In this document: positions 1 through 13,850 of the stretch, piece by piece
Layout of the letters: every line of letters begins with the position of its first letter
Numbering within the stretch: the stretch's first letter is position 1
Source of the DNA: Spisula solida
Taxonomy: Eukaryota > Mollusca > Bivalvia > Venerida > Mactridae
Assembly (NCBI GenBank): GCA_947247005.1
Contig: OX365962.1
Span: 3,631,201-3,695,200 of the forward strand
Direction: 5' to 3'
Length of the DNA: 64,000 nucleotides
Program-made: the position numbers and the translations under genes
Notes under the pieces: model-generated
Seen by the model: only the letters and a program-made list of their open reading frames with translations
Told to the model about the DNA's origin: nothing
Database searches by the model: none

Positions 1-3000
1 ATTGCATATATTTTACTAGCCAGGTCATGGTTTCTCATTAAACCCATCCATTTTTGTTTCCTTCAGCAAAACTTGTTCATGCCCTTGTAAACCTTTTTGA
101 CGGACAGGAGCTTTGTCATTTAGCTCTTTTACAGCATAGTTTTCAAATAACCTGTTGATTTATGATAGTATTGCTTTATTTTCAGGGTCCCTTCTTTCGA
201 TTCAAGCCAGGTCAAGAATAACCGGGCGAAAACGCGAAGAAACTTTGTCTAAAAGCCGTATTGTTGTCCTCCGATGTTCATTATGTGGTCTATCGGAACA
301 AGCCCATAGAAAAGACTACAAGTTATGGCCTAGAAAGAGCATTGGCGGGAACAGCGACTCGTATTTGATGTTCATATGTTAAAACTAACCAAAGTTCAAA
401 TAAAAAGATATCTATCTGCTTAAGTACTTGTTTGTTTTGTTTATCACTGCTAACTTGTGTACATGTGCGAGGGGTGATCCAGAATTACGTGGACATTTGC
501 TCTTAAAAGTTTATTTTATGCCAGCTTGGAATGGATGAAGTTTGGTATACTTGTGCAATAAATATCAATTTGACATCGTATACAGATGTGTCGGGGATAA
601 TGTTGCAATGAGTGGACACATTGCTACACACAGTTCATCATCGTCCCACACATGTGGCAGATTGGGAAAGGTGTATATATAAACACCAAAGAAGTCTTAA
701 ACCTAGGTCCCGCTGAGGTATTCGTCATGGGCGATAAGGAATAACATATAGTTTCTCCGGTGGTTTCCGATTTTTTTTGTAGAACCTGTCCACGAAGCTC
801 CTATTTGTCATATTGGGAGACAGTTTGACCGATGTACACTTAACCGATTTAAAAATGCAACAGTGGGTTTTTGAAATATTTAGGCTAGTTTATGTGCTTA
901 AATTTTATTGAAATTTTGCACGTGACGAAATCAATATATGGAGTCAAATATGTGCAAATGTTATTGTAATCAAGGTTTAGATGATCACAAAACCAAACCA
1001 CGAAAAGTACTGATCGACAATTTACAAATCAGGCGTCTGTGTCTCATTTTAACTGGTACCTAGTCTCATTGGCGGGAAACTATGGGATAGTAGAATGTTG
1101 TTCCACTCATCTATAAGGAAAACACGTAACCCTCTAAATGCTCTAACGTTTCTGCTTGATGTACTTCCTGGCGAACTCCTGTGTCTGCCTTCAAATTTAG
1201 CTTCACTTGTAAAAATGACCTCCACAGTCGTAATATGAGCTGTCAGTAATTTTTTTGCCGATCTAGCATACGCTGCATTGTGTCCGGTGGTTAAGATTAT
1301 ACATTTCCTAGGTCTATGGCATCTGTTGAAACTCGTAACCGGAAGTCGATAATTGAAAATGTAAGGGCAAATAAGAAGACAGAAAAAATAAGCGATTTTC
1401 ATCATGGGTCAAAATAAACATTTAACAAAATGTTATGTACTGTATGTTTCTGTAGCGATAACAAACCAGTCCCCAATTACCATGACAATAAAGAAGCGAA
1501 AATGGCGATGGATTGGCCATACCCTCCGGAAGGCCCCGAACAACATTTTCCGCTAATCCCTTGACTGGAACCCTCAAGGGAGGAGGAAGAAATGATGTGC
1601 AAGTCTATATATCATTGCCAGACCACGGTTTTAAACTACCTTGCCATGACGACTAAACGTCAAATACCTACTTAATTAAAGCATGTCAATAGCGCAAGGA
1701 TGTTCTGTAACCTAAAATCGTGACACAGTATACAACGCACTTCAAAACTTAATTGATGTTTTTGGTCGGGATATAATTGTCCTAAAATGTGTCGGTCAAA
1801 TCGTCACGTCCAGTGGTTTGTTCTGGCGGCATTTGTAAATCATGAAAATGACGCCAATATGACGTAATGGGTCAAATTGAAATATTTTATCGCGGAAAAT
1901 CATACCAGGCATACGACTCGCGTCCCACTTATTGATTTATACTCTAACAAATTTTAAATCATAATTCATACAAAAATACCAACGCCAAAAATCGTTGCAT
2001 TTCTAAATCGGTTATGTGTATTACGCTGTGAATCGGGAGTTCTCCTGATGTCTCCCGGTACCCCCCATCCTCCAGTAGCATCTCCAATAAATAAAACGAA
2101 TATTCGGGGATTAAATCCCAATATTTCATCATGTCTCGGATAATTCACTGGGATGCCCCATTCCCAGAGAATCTGGGTACCTTGGGTATGCCTCCCCGAG
2201 ATATTCCTGAGATTCGGGGATGCCAACCCGGATATTCCCGACATGAAATCGCAAGTCCTCGAGACATCTGGTACCTCTCTCAGACATCGGGGAACATCAC
2301 TCAGACATCGGGGGAACATCCCGATTTTTTAATCGGTAGTAAATCACCAACTGCATCGCTGATGTACTACCGATTGAAATATTGGGATTTAATCCCCGAA
2401 TGTTCGTTTGTATTTATCGGATATGCTTCTTTGTGTTACTGGGAGGCATCATGAGATCTCCCGATGTGTTTCCGAAGTAATACATCGGTCCCAATGACAA
2501 CTAGGAGCTTCGTGGACAGGTTCTACAAAAATCGTCGGGAACCACCGGGGAAACTGTGTTATTCCTTATCGCCCATGACGAATTCCTCAGTGGGACCTAG
2601 GTTTAAGACTTCTTTGGTGTTTATACACCTTTCCAAATCTGCCACATGTGTGGGACGATGATGAACTGTGTGTAGCAATGTGTCCACTCATTGCAACATT
2701 ATCCCCGACACATCTGTATACGATGTAATATTGATATTTATTGCAAAAGTGTACCAAATTTCATCCATTCCAAGCTGGCATAAAATAAACTTTTCAGAGC
2801 AAATGTCCACGTAATTCTGGATCACCCCTCGCACATGTAAACACGTTAGCAGTGATAAACAAAACAAACAAGTACTTAAGCAGAAAGATATCTTTGTATT
2901 TGAACGTTGGTTAGTTTTGACATATGAACATCAAATGCGAGTCGCTGTTCCCGCCAATGCTCTTTCTAGTGGTTGGCCATAACTTGTAGTCTTTTCTATG

Positions 3001-3313
3001 AGCTTGTTCCTATAGACCACATAATGAACATCGGAGGACAAAAATACGGCTTTTAGACAAAGTCTCTTCGCGTTTTCGCCCCGTTATTCTTGACCTGGCT
3101 TGAATCGAAAGAATGGTCTTGAAAATAAAGCAAAACTATCATAAATCAACAGGCCATTTGAAAACTATGCTGTAATAGAGCTAAATGACAAAGCTGCTGT
3201 CCGTCAAAAAAAGTTTACAAGGGCATGAATGGGAAGAATAAGTTTTGCTGAAGGAAACAGAACTGGATGGGTTTAATGAGAAACCATGACCTTGCTAGGA
3301 AAATATATGCAAT
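1..3313. mobile_element. Foldback element, arms about 820 bp
   Basis: Bases 1-817 are the near-exact reverse complement of 2489-3313 (base 1 pairs with 3313), leaving a 1.67-kb spacer. Both arms contain the CCTAGGTCCC(A/G)CTGAGG motif at mirrored places (about 702 and 2607). No transposase ORF is visible. The left edge may continue beyond the window. Confidence 0.88.
2066..2444. repeat. Nested inverted repeat in the foldback spacer
   Basis: 2066-2135 (with ATTCGGGGATTAAATCCCAA) is complementary to 2365-2444. This forms a second hairpin inside the first, with a spacer of about 230 bp rich in ATTCGGGGAT and TCCCGA motifs. Confidence 0.8.
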
Positions 3314-4439
3314 AAGTAGCAATGCATTAACTAATGTATTAAGTATATGTTACCAATTAATATCGAGTGAGGGAGAAGAGAAATACATGTATACTCATTA
3401 TACGCATTATTTCTGAAACTGCTCACACACAGAGCATTTCTGAAATAGCTCACACACACAGCATTTTGTTGTTTTAAAAAAACTGTCTCGAATACAAGCA
3501 TACATTGACAAAACAAGTGTCTCTCTAGTCGTTTAAACATAAAATACAACGCCTCGCACGATAGTTTGTCCACATAATCAATAGAAAAAGTGAAGAACCG
3601 CACATTTTGGCATTTTTATATGTTTTCCTCACCAACACAGCATTACGCTTTCAGTTTTGGAAATGCGCGGTTGCACTTTCTGAGAAAATAAAGGGATTTT
3701 GGTACATATTTGAAACTGCCCAATATGTATTTCGCTAAGGAGCCGGCTCTCGTCTTTGTTTCATGAAAATTCATCCAGTAATAAGAAAATAAAAAGGAAA
3801 AATGTTACCTGAGTCGAGCGATTTTCACCCGTTTTGAGCCCACCCACACAGCATTTTGTCACGTGGTATGTCCACAGTGGTACAGGAGCTCGCTCTGGTT
3901 ACCTAGTCGGTAAATACTTGTTACATTTATTTGATTTAGATAGTATATGGCCAGCCGAGGAGAAGAGTGGTTGCAATGCTTAGTTAAGTTTAGACGTAGG
4001 ACAATTTTCATGTTGGATTGATATGTAATTAAACTCATCTAGAACAGTTAAACAGTATTGCTTTATTGTTAGCTGTGCGACAAATTTAATATATATAGTT
4101 ATATTACATAATAAATCTTGTTTTACTGTAAAATGTTTCTTCTTTTGTTTGGTATGATATGACTGTGTTTAGTCAGAAACGGTAATATTTAAAATAGAAC
4201 CCTGATATTATGCTATCATTTAATTATTGTTGACATAAATATTATTATGTTAATCAAATACCTGAGCCTCAGATGTGTCAGGAGGCGGTGCCAGGAGGTG
4301 GTTTTAGGAGGCGGTCATGTGGTATTCAATTCATGTGGCTGAAGAAAACCAATAAATCGCCTTGTTTTGTCAGAGATCTACCTCGTAGCATAAATGACGA
4401 GGTCATCCGAAAGAAATGAAAGTGAACAATAACATAACT
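3314..4439. other. No gene seen
   Basis: AT-rich sequence with stop codons in all frames. There is a short duplicated TTTCTGAAA.AGCTCACACACA motif near 3410-3465. Nothing else is recognisable. Confidence 0.6.
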
Positions 4440-4715
4440 CGAAAAGGACACAAACACAAATTACAAGCAGTCCAGGACCGACACAAAATCAGAGGGAACC
4501 ATTGCAATGAACAGTTATATAAAAAGGGACAGTGAAAAATCGGAAAGGACACAAACATAAATCACAATGAGTCCAGGACAGACACAAACAACCATTTGGG
4601 GAGCCATTTCAATGAACAGTTAAATGAAAATGGACAGTGAAAAATCGGAAAGGACACAAACTCAATTAAATCACAAGGACAGACACAAACAACAATGGGA
4701 ACCATTCCAACAAAC
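4440..4715. repeat. About 99-bp tandem repeat, 2.8 copies
   Basis: Diverged copies start near 4440, 4538 and 4637. Each begins GGAAAGGACACAAAC, then CACAA..AGTCCAGGACAGACACAAACA, a GGGAACCATT..AATGAACAGTT core and GGACAGTGAAAAATC. Confidence 0.8.
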
Positions 4716-5814
4716 AGTTTCTGTAAACTCATTTAATTTAAATGGGACACAATTTCGTTTTTTTGTAATATAGACCATTTCGACGGGGACGTTATTTCAA
4801 GGGTTTTGGATTTCAGGAATTTTTCGTCACTAGACGGGTGCTTTACGTTCTGCTGCTCTAATATGTGAAATGACACAAACTATTAAAAATAGCCAAAAAA
4901 ATGACGATTCCTTCAATAATCCTACCCATTGGTTAGATAATAACTAGGATATCACCAATAACAAAAATGGGAATTTTAATAAACGTAGGAGTATCCTTCA
5001 ACACAATCAATCAAGTAATTATGACAATCGTGAATGCCAAACCTGAAAAACCATGTGTGTTCACCAGCGATTTTACCAAAAAAATACAAGAGAGACAATC
5101 GTCTTAAACCCCCGTTTATGGTACAAAAGAGCGGTAATTTCGATAACTTTGTCACCTCCGATGAGATTATGCTTTATCATTCAGATGATAGGGTACAATA
5201 ACAGATTGCTGTTTGATAAATGTCTACGAGACTACCAAACAGTTAGCATTCGTTAAGCAACATGAATTCGCACCCGGTTGCATGACATGTGCTGATGTTT
5301 GTTAAAATAAATAAAGTAGAACTCATATTCAATTCAACAAAGGGAAAAATTATCGCACAGTACTATGTGTTTTGGTCAAGACTCGGCTTCATACGTCATC
5401 ACAATCATACCATTCGATACCTAAAGAACACAAATTCCAAGTATATTGTACCAGAATAGTCACTGCCGAAGTCTAACAATCCTGCATTCATAGACTTTGG
5501 AATCTTGCTGATAAAGCAGCATTGATTACACTTGATCAATGTTTACACTATTAATTTCGGCCTTAAATAAGCTCAAAACAATGCCCCTAAAACATTGTTG
5601 ATTTGGGGTCTAACTAAATTTCAAACATAAAAAACAGGGAGTGTACGTGTTAGTCGACATATTAATATACATGGCTGTATAGAGACATTTCGATTATAGC
5701 GTGTCAGCATGAAAAAAGTAGTTCAACCCTGTTCAAATATGAGTGGGGCACCTCTCGTATTAATCGCTCTTGAAAACTCATTCCTGATGTTATTCATCGC
5801 CACCAGGGTTTGAG
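4716..5814. other. No gene seen
   Basis: AT-rich intergenic sequence; the longest ORF is under 70 codons with no recognisable motif. Confidence 0.5.
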
Positions 5815-5963
5815 AGAAGAGAAGCCAGATTTCCTTTTATGCTGAGCGTGTAGCAAATACTGGTATCATTTTTATTTCGTCTTTGGTATGACGCGGCCTT
5901 GGATCTAACCTGGGACCTCCCGCACTTGAAGCGGACGTTCTTCCACTAGGCTATTGGAGGCGC
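5815..5963 (-). mobile_element. tRNA-derived SINE, minus strand
   Basis: Read on the minus strand it has a box A-like TAGCCTAGTGGAAGAACG, a box B-like GGTTAGATCC and the downstream GTCATACCAAAGACG shared with the copy at 12.96 kb. The box B has a mutated core, so it is an old copy. Confidence 0.7.
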
Positions 5964-6444
5964 TGATAAGGCGGTGATGACCTGCATGGTAATAATCGTC
6001 AGTTTCTTTCAAACTAACCCTGCTTGACAATCGACTTTAAGGATGTGCTCTCTTGCCATTATCCAAGGTGACACCTTGCGACGGCTGTGCACATTTCTAC
6101 GATTCCATTTTAGTGCACCATTCAGTATATCGCTGGAGTTACCACAGCCATCGAGGTGGTCCAAGACCTCCCGGGCCAACAGCGTATTGAATAATTTGTG
6201 TGTTTGTATCTTTGAGCAAAATCTATCATTTACATTAACTAAGCGGTGTGGGTAAAATAGCCACACATATTTAAACACGATATTTGATTAGCTATAACCT
6301 AATGTGATATACATTGACTACACCACTGTCAGACCTCGATAACTTGACAAACTTTAGTCACAATATAATACCCTATCTACAACGAAAATGGCATGAAGTA
6401 GAAATGTTTTGACATGTCCGAAATCCTACGACGATTGCCTACTA

Positions 6445-6545
6445 AGACGTTTTATGTCGTACGAAGGACGTACGACGCAGTGAATTCGTATGAGGGACGT
6501 ACGATATTGTCTTTATTGTTGACATGTTCTCACCCGTCGTACGAC
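6445..6545. repeat. Cluster of palindromic GTCGTACGA motifs
   Basis: GTCGTACGA, GGACGTACGAC, GGACGTACGAT and CGTCGTACGAC occur within 100 bp; the TCGTACGA core is self-complementary. Probably a small inverted-repeat element; function unknown. Confidence 0.5.
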
Positions 6546-8460
6546 CAATTAAAATAGTGTTTGAATGTAAATTAAACTTGTTGTGTCACCATTCCCTAAT
6601 CTGTTATATTTTATTCACTCAAAAATTAATCTGCCAAAAGTGAAATAAAATTTCTAAAAAGTATACATTTTCATGATATTTAAGTTTAAATTAAGTGTAT
6701 AATTTATTATTGTTACCTCAAACACATATTTCATTGTCTTTGAATTTGTTCTATTGCTGAGTTCCCTAAACACGAATAAACATAATCACGCTTTAACAGA
6801 CGCTTATTTATTTTAAATCACTCCTAAAACGCACGTAAAGGGAAGTAAATGCTTTGCAACAGTACATACGTTTACTATATGTTACCTCCAGTTTTTAATG
6901 ACAAATATGTCGATAATATATAACGTATGTCTTGTAGAGTTTAATGCAAAGTTTCCCGCCATTTTCAACCTAAGATCTCAGATTGCCGAGAATTGACCCA
7001 AGCTAAGCTTTGCTGGAATTTCATTAGCATCCAGTCCTCAGTCCTCTTCCGACAATAACTGACAACACTTCCATTAGGCCATACCAAATAGTTGTTTCGT
7101 TTAGCGTCCACCCTAAGTTCGAAAACCTATCTAGCTATCCTGAGAGAAAAAACGAAGCAATAAAAAAACAAGTCATACCGACTTCTATACTATCATAATA
7201 TGGCTAACAAATAAGCGTTCATGCAGTAACATATCAGTAATAATAACTTACCGAAATAACTGAAAACGTGTTTGAGTGAAATAAAAACTAATACTGAGCT
7301 TAGAGTCAATATCAAATATTACACATAATCTTTATATATCTCATTGAATATGAGCGAAGGATATGCTTAAACAATAACAAATTCTAACTAAAAAATTGTT
7401 GTTTTTTCCATCTCCCGTCGCCCAAACCTATCAGTTCCCGGACACTTAACGAAGAAACGATTTGGAATGGCCTTAGTGGAAGCGCATGTCCACAACCCAA
7501 TGTCACAAGTGGCTCTCAAAACAATACTACCTTACCTCCATTTCTACGCCGATTATCGAACCCAGATTCGGTCAGTGGAGTGGTGACATTCCAGCATATT
7601 TAGATTCACTTGTCTACGACTCGTTGTTAGACTGATCTGGAACAAGTGATACAAGGGAGATCCACAGCTGATCTGGAACAAGTGATACAAGGGATATCCA
7701 CAGCCCAATAAGAAACCATAATGATGAGGATCTCCACCTACCTGGGTCAGAACAGACGAACAAACCAGTCTCGTCATCCGAAACTTGATATCCAACTTCT
7801 ATATAATAATAGGAACAATAATAACAAAATCAGTCATATAATTTGGTTCTCGACCAATTTTCAATATGACCCACACCAGCATGGGATATACACATGTACT
7901 GTCATTTACAGAAAAACATGATAAGTATGAGCAAAAGCAAACATAACAGAATAACTCATTGGGTCAATAATAAAGAGGCAAAACAAAACAAAAACACAAC
8001 AGCACAATGTTAAGGTAATGATACAAACTATGATATACAAAATTTAACTATGTAATCAGTTTTGTGTTAACAATAAGAATCTCTTTTTAGGCGAGTCATT
8101 TTAACTTTTAACCTCAAACTAATTGCAACACTAATTTTTATATTTTTTTAAATTGTGCATTTAACTAATGATAACCGTGAACAAAAAGTCCCTAAGAAAA
8201 ATTTCATTGGCTTTTCAAAATATGCTCATAATATTGAATTGTCACATGTTTTCGCGATACTTGTTTCTTTTGGAGGGTATATGTCTTGACCTGTATGCGT
8301 ATTTTACTTTCAATGCGTTTTATTTTTTAACGATTCAACCAAGGAACACTTCAATAACATTTGTTTCCTATCAGATTTTCAGTTTCGGCGAGGAAAATGT
8401 CCAATGTTTTCTATTACAACCACTACGAAAAAGTGGATTTTATTCCCTGTTGACAATGTC
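6546..8460. other. No gene; one 36-bp duplication
   Basis: AT-rich and without coding signal. A 36-bp unit (CTGATCTGGAACAAGTGATA plus 16 bases) is duplicated head to tail at 7632-7667 and 7668-7703. Confidence 0.6.
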
Positions 8461-8925
8461 TTTCGACGAACCTTAATTGTTTTAAGGGATTTGATAGAGA
8501 GTCACCCTAGTAATATTTGAGCGAATTTATTTTGAAATCAAACTGCTGGTTCTTAAAAAAAGGACTGAGAAAGTTGTCAATGTTAGTACATCAATATAGG
8601 GAAAATGTGGTCCACTCCCTAATATTCATGTTTTTGAAACATCTAATCAAAGTTATTTTTAGATTTTATAAGAGGGTTACCCAATGACCATTTTGCCAAA
8701 ATAATTCTAAATAAGAGCAGTTGTTTTCAAAAAAATGATGTTCAAGCCTCCTTTTAATATGTGATTATCTATAGAGGAAATGTGTCACGCCCCCTGATGG
8801 CCATGTTGTAATACGAATCATGGCGTTGTTTATGTATTTAGTTTAGAGGGTCACCAAACAACCATGTGTGTCAAATTATTTTGAAATCGGAACATTAGTT
8901 TCTTAAAAGAAGGTTTCAAAAACTA
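8461..8925. repeat. Diverged tandem copies of a mollusc-type intergenic repeat
   Basis: Two to three diverged copies share TAGAGAGTCACC or GAGGGTCACC, a GGAAATGTG(G/T)(T/C)CACGCCCC-like block and TTTTGAAATC..AAC....TTCTTAAAA. I recognise the block from other bivalve sequence; the assignment is by eye. Confidence 0.5.
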
Positions 8926-9540
8926 TATAACCTTTCACCTCTAAGTATGGCCTTGACCTTTGAGCTTGGGACCTAGGTCTTGCGCATGGCACACCATATT
9001 GATGTGGTAAACATTTGTAGCAAGCAATTTAAAATCCAGTAAGAAACGACAAAGTTACAGAGTGGATGCCACTTGCATGACTATAAAACCTTTGACCTCT
9101 AAGTGCGACATTGACCTTTGAGCTAGGGCCTATGTCTTGTGCATGACACACCGTCTTGGTGAGGTGAACATTTTTACCAGGCAATTTTAAAATCCAGTAA
9201 GAAACAACAAAGTTACAGAGCGAACGCGACTTACATGGCTATATAAACTTTGACCTCTAAGAATGACATTGGCCATTGAGCTAGAGATCTGGGTCTTAAG
9301 CATGACATACCATCTAACTGTGGTGAACATTTGTACCAAGGATTTTTAAAATCCAGTAAGAATCGATCAAGTCACATAGCGATACGGCGTGCATGACTAT
9401 ATGATCTTTGACCTCTAAGTGTGACCTTGACCTTTGGGCTAGGAACATGGTCTTGCATATGTCACTACGTCATGATGTGGTAAACATGTGTACCGAGCAA
9501 TTTTAAAATCCAGTTAGAAGCGACAAAGTAACAAGAGTGG
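8926..9540. repeat. About 157-bp tandem repeat, 4 copies
   Basis: CCTCTAAG recurs at about 157-bp spacing (near 8939, 9096, 9254 and 9411). Each copy has TTGACC(A/T)TTGAGCTAGG, CATGACACACC, GTGGTGAACATTTGTACC and AAAATCCAGTAAGAAACGAC. Confidence 0.88.
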
Positions 9541-12500
9541 ACACGGGTTTGCTAACAGAAATATATTCGGGAGTATTTTGGGCACCGCCGAATTCATGTA
9601 CATCTTCAGTCATTTATACTGTCTGGACAAGAATATTCATTTGCCATTAGATACACAGGTATATAATACACGATATGTGTAATTTCTAAACAAATCAGAT
9701 TGAAGTTATAGAAATGATTAACATTTATGTTACCCCTTCCAAGCGATAATATGACTTACTGTGGCGACAATTGAATAGGTAATACACCTTCGTGTATATT
9801 GTCATACAGGTGAATACTAAATTCTCCGATGATAATATCATTGTTTGTTTTCGCTAGAGTAAGGTTGTATCTTTCAGAAAATATGCACTTTTATATACAT
9901 TTAGTGAATATTTAACTACCTACAGAGGCATTATCAGAACTTAAAATGTCCATCGTACTATGAATAAAAGAACATGCTAAACTTGCTGTCAAAAGTGGCC
10001 TTAAACATGTGGATTTTTTCCAACTTTCCGGCAAAATTTTTACTTAAAACTTTTTTCTAGAGTGTTTTATAGTTTGTAGATGACGAAACTGGTAAAAATC
10101 TTTGTGTTGCAATTAGTTTGAGGTTGGCCCTATTTTTGAGCTTAAATGACTCGCCTATTTTTATTTGATCTTCATTCCAATTCATTATAGTCCATTCCAG
10201 CTGATTCGAGATTGGTGTGATAGGGGTATAAATCAAAAGGATTGTATGATTGAAGATAAATCTCAAAGATTTTTAATGAAATCTTCCCAGAAACAGAATG
10301 ACAGTTTTTTGTAGTTTCACATACACTGTGTTATATGTAAAAATATGCATGTACAAAATATGAAAGTGAAGCCCCGATCATAAATCGTCATGAAAATGGT
10401 TAAACAATTTAATTTGGCTAAGCACGATAAATTTTCAATGGATTTGTCTGCAGATTATGACGAGGACAATTGGGATAGTTGTGCTTAATTTATTAAAATA
10501 CAGTGTAGCTATACTACGTGATTTTTTGTTACAATTCCAAGGAGGAATTTGTCAACTTTGGTAAACAAAAATATTTTTTCAGGGGCTGTGTCGTTTTGTC
10601 CTGCACTCAGTGTGAAAAAAGGTCAATCTGCTGAAAAAGATCTTATATTTCATTGAAAGCAAATAGCTTTCCCTTTCGCGTGGCGTATATTTCATAGTAA
10701 TCGATGAAGAAATAAAATGACTATGTTTGTAATCCAATGTTGACAAATTTTGCCTTTGAACTGTAGCCCAAAGTCACGTGGTATTACTACACTGAGTGGA
10801 ATGTTATTAGAAGTATATGACAATATTTTATGACAATGACCCCGAACCTTGTCCTAACCGTTTAAATGTATCTATTGTTCACGCAAACTGTAGTATTAAC
10901 AATGCATCAACATTTGTTTCAATCACAATACCACAGTGTATAAATGAGTCAACTTCCGGTCATCGCAATAAGGAATACACGTTGAATTGTATAGTCTTTC
11001 AATAAGTCGTGCAGTGATAGGAAATCACCGGATGTTTCAATCACATGAAGTAATACAAGTTAAATTTAATAGTATCCCACAGTCGTACAGTAAGTAGGTT
11101 AATTCGCGGTGAATACGCTTTTTATTCTTCTTTTTGATACTCAATCGAACGTTTAATCTAGTCCAATATATTTATGAATTATTCTATTGTAAATTTTGGT
11201 TAAAATCCAGACGATTCTTTTGAATATTTTGATATTCATCTGAAAGAATGACAACCAGCTCTTTATACAATTTGTGATGGGTCTGATCCATTATTACATA
11301 TTGGTGTCAACCCAAATTTAGATAATACACACTGCCGATAGATAACAATACCGCATGTCATCATTATTCTGATAAACGTTATTCAATATTTAACTTATGA
11401 CTTGCGCAATAAAATCTTGATTAAAGACTGTCCGGGTGATTGTAGAAAATACATTCTTAACAGCTTACTGGGCAATAAACCTATTTAAGATATATATCGG
11501 TACATTAATATAGTATTAAGTTACACATTTTGTGGGGATTGGTGTGTCTTGAATATCACCACATGTCATGAATAAAATTAAGTGTGTTGAATGTACCCAA
11601 TAGTCATTGATACACAAAGGCCAATATAGCTATTCTAACACAACCGGCAGTTTCACCTTAAGGCACATAGAGGATACCAAGGTGTACGAAACAAATACGA
11701 CAATAACGAACAGCTTTCCGAGGAAGAAAGTAGTGCAGTAGTAACCATGTCTTGGTGTGTTGTCCAATGCGGAAAATGTAAGAATCGAAATAATGAATAT
11801 ATATACAATTTTATTTAGCAGCTGTGTGCCGTTTTGTTTGGGGTTAAAACATTAAAAACTGCATCTAAAAGTGCGAATTTTCGGAATAAGTAGTCTATAA
11901 CGTCATTAGCCATTTAATTTGATAAATAATCACTGTGACTTGCGATTAAGATATCAAACATCTTCAGCTAGGCTATGGTAAAAAATGTGATATTTTAGGG
12001 TATCTGTTATTTTAGGATAAAACATTCAAAATTGAAATGAAAGGTTAGCTTTTTTGTGAATCGATCTACTACACTGTCATAAATAATTTTACTTGATAGT
12101 AAATCACTGTAAGACTAAAATATTTCCATATCATCAGTAGTTCAAGTTATCCTTCATCTAATACCATGCTTTGAGCTAAATGGGGGTAAACATCACTAAA
12201 TATATGATAAGTGTGGCTTTTTGAATCCATTGACAAGTCAGGTACAACTACATAAAGCCATTTCGGTCTTATATTTTGACCATATCGCTGGCTTAGAAAT
12301 AGGAGGTCGACCTTATAAGAATCATGCATATTTGAAATCTGCATCTCAATGCGCTTCTTATGAGCCTATTTTCACGAAATTCGTGAGTTCAAAAAGCTTG
12401 TTTTTCCAAAAGTAAAGAGTAATTTTCAGACAGTTTTGTCATGTTTTCTCAGAATATTGATTTTGTACATACGACCATCTAATTATAAGCCAGCGATATA

Positions 12501-12595
12501 AGGTACCTATTAGAACCAAATACAGGCATCACATATGTGGCCTTTGAATAATTACAACCACTGAGCAGGGATTCCATGTTATTCAGAAGCTAGTG
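9541..12595. other. No gene; part shared with 39.0 kb
   Basis: No coding signal. About 10690-10800 (ATCGATGAAGAAATAAAATG ... ACTGTAGCCCAAAGTCACGT) is a diverged copy of 39063-39165 inside the TTAA-flanked element, so it is probably a related transposon fragment. Confidence 0.5.
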
Positions 12596-12596
12596 G

Positions 12597-12680
12597 AACT
12601 AGAGATGGCAACGAGTACTAAAATCGGTTCTCGGGTACTCGGTCATTCTTCCGATCGACTACCCGGGTACTCGGAAAACT
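12597..12680. repeat. GTACTCGG-rich repeat fragment
   Basis: AGAGATGGCAACGAGTAC is followed by four GTACTCG(G)-type motifs, two as (C)GGGTACTCGG. It looks like the end of a hAT-type element with subterminal repeats, but no partner end was found. Confidence 0.35.
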
Positions 12681-12954
12681 ATAAATGTGCATGATATTTG
12701 GGACACAGAAATGTTGTACTGCAAATGTGCGTGTTCAACCCCTGAGAACAAACTTGCTAGGCCCTGTATGGTACGCATACCACAAATAAGACCAACCATT
12801 CAATGCCCTATGAGTACATACCTTTCACTGCCAGACACAGCAATTCCGACACCGATTGTGGTACCTAAAATTGTCTTTCCTATTCCTGTTTTTATATAAT
12901 TCCTAGCAATGCATAACACAGTCGTTCCATGCGCTATAGATACTATGTACTTTT

Positions 12955-13128
12955 TAGAGCAGTGATACCTCGATGGTCTAGAGGTTGAGCGGCCGCTTCG
13001 AGTGCAGAGTGAACCTGATTCGATCTGCCAGACCGGGTCATACCAAAAACGAATCAAAATGCAACTATGCAGCCCCTTACTAGTTTCTCTCTCATACCCT
13101 TGGAGTGACGGAAACACCAAGTATTTGG
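12955..13128 (+). mobile_element. tRNA-derived SINE, plus strand
   Basis: Box A-like TGGTCTAGAGGTTGAG near 12974, box B-like GATTCGATC near 13017, then GACCGGGTCATACCAAAAAC and CTTGGAGTGACGGAAAC. Same family as 5815-5963; the TCTAGAGGTTGAGCG...GTCATACCAAA layout is typical of mollusc SINEs. Confidence 0.8.
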
Positions 13129-13263
13129 CCCTGAGTGAGACGACTAAATAATATTATTAAGAATGTGCTTCAAAATCGAACTAATAAACTATTCCCTAAA
13201 CCTCATTGGCCTACTGACACTTTCTGGTACATACATTTTCGCTACATATATATATTGCTCGAT

Positions 13264-13850
13264 CAAGCCTATGTCCCACTGAGGAATTCCTCATCCACGA
13301 GGTAGAATTACATTTAGTTTCTCGTGATGGCCTCCTGTGATTTTGCACGTTCAACCTTTCTCCGACGCCCAAAGCTCCCGATTAATTTCGGGAGTACATT
13401 TCCTTGGCAGTAGGACCAATGTGTTCAATCAATCAAGTTCTCATGATGCCTCCTGGTACCACACGAATCATCCCCGATAAATATTAGCGAATATTTGGGG
13501 AATAACTCTCGAGACCTCGAATGAGACACCGAAATGTTGTCTAAGGTTCCTGACACTTAAGTGGGGAGCTTCCCTAAGACATCAGGGAACATGTTCCCGA
13601 CGCCTTTCGAAGCACCAAATTACCATCATGAGTACATGTCCGAGGCAGTGGGACAGAAGCATAACGTCGGAAAGATGTCCCGATTTCTCACGATTGATCA
13701 CGAACCCTCCCGATAGCACAAATTGTTCCATGGCTTCCCCAAAGCTACACCTAGACCACGAGGAACCGGTTCAGTTGCCTCGCGAAGCTCATTAATGTCC
13801 ATCGAGAGTACATCGCCGAGAAAAAGCATGTTCAGTCGAACATAGGCTTT
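13264..13850. mobile_element. TIR element, CCTAGGTCCCACTGAGG family
   Basis: Left end AAGCCTATGTCCCACTGAGG and right end CAGTCGAACATAGGCTTT are inverted copies. The interior has AT(T/C)CCCGA, CTAGACCACGAGGA and CATCGCCGAG motifs shared with 34842-35023. No ORF of note. Confidence 0.72.

Noticed and set aside
1966..2454. Overlapping ORFs of 107-117 codons on both strands
   Set aside because: They lie in the nested palindrome of the foldback element, so both strands share similar sequence; no domain seen.
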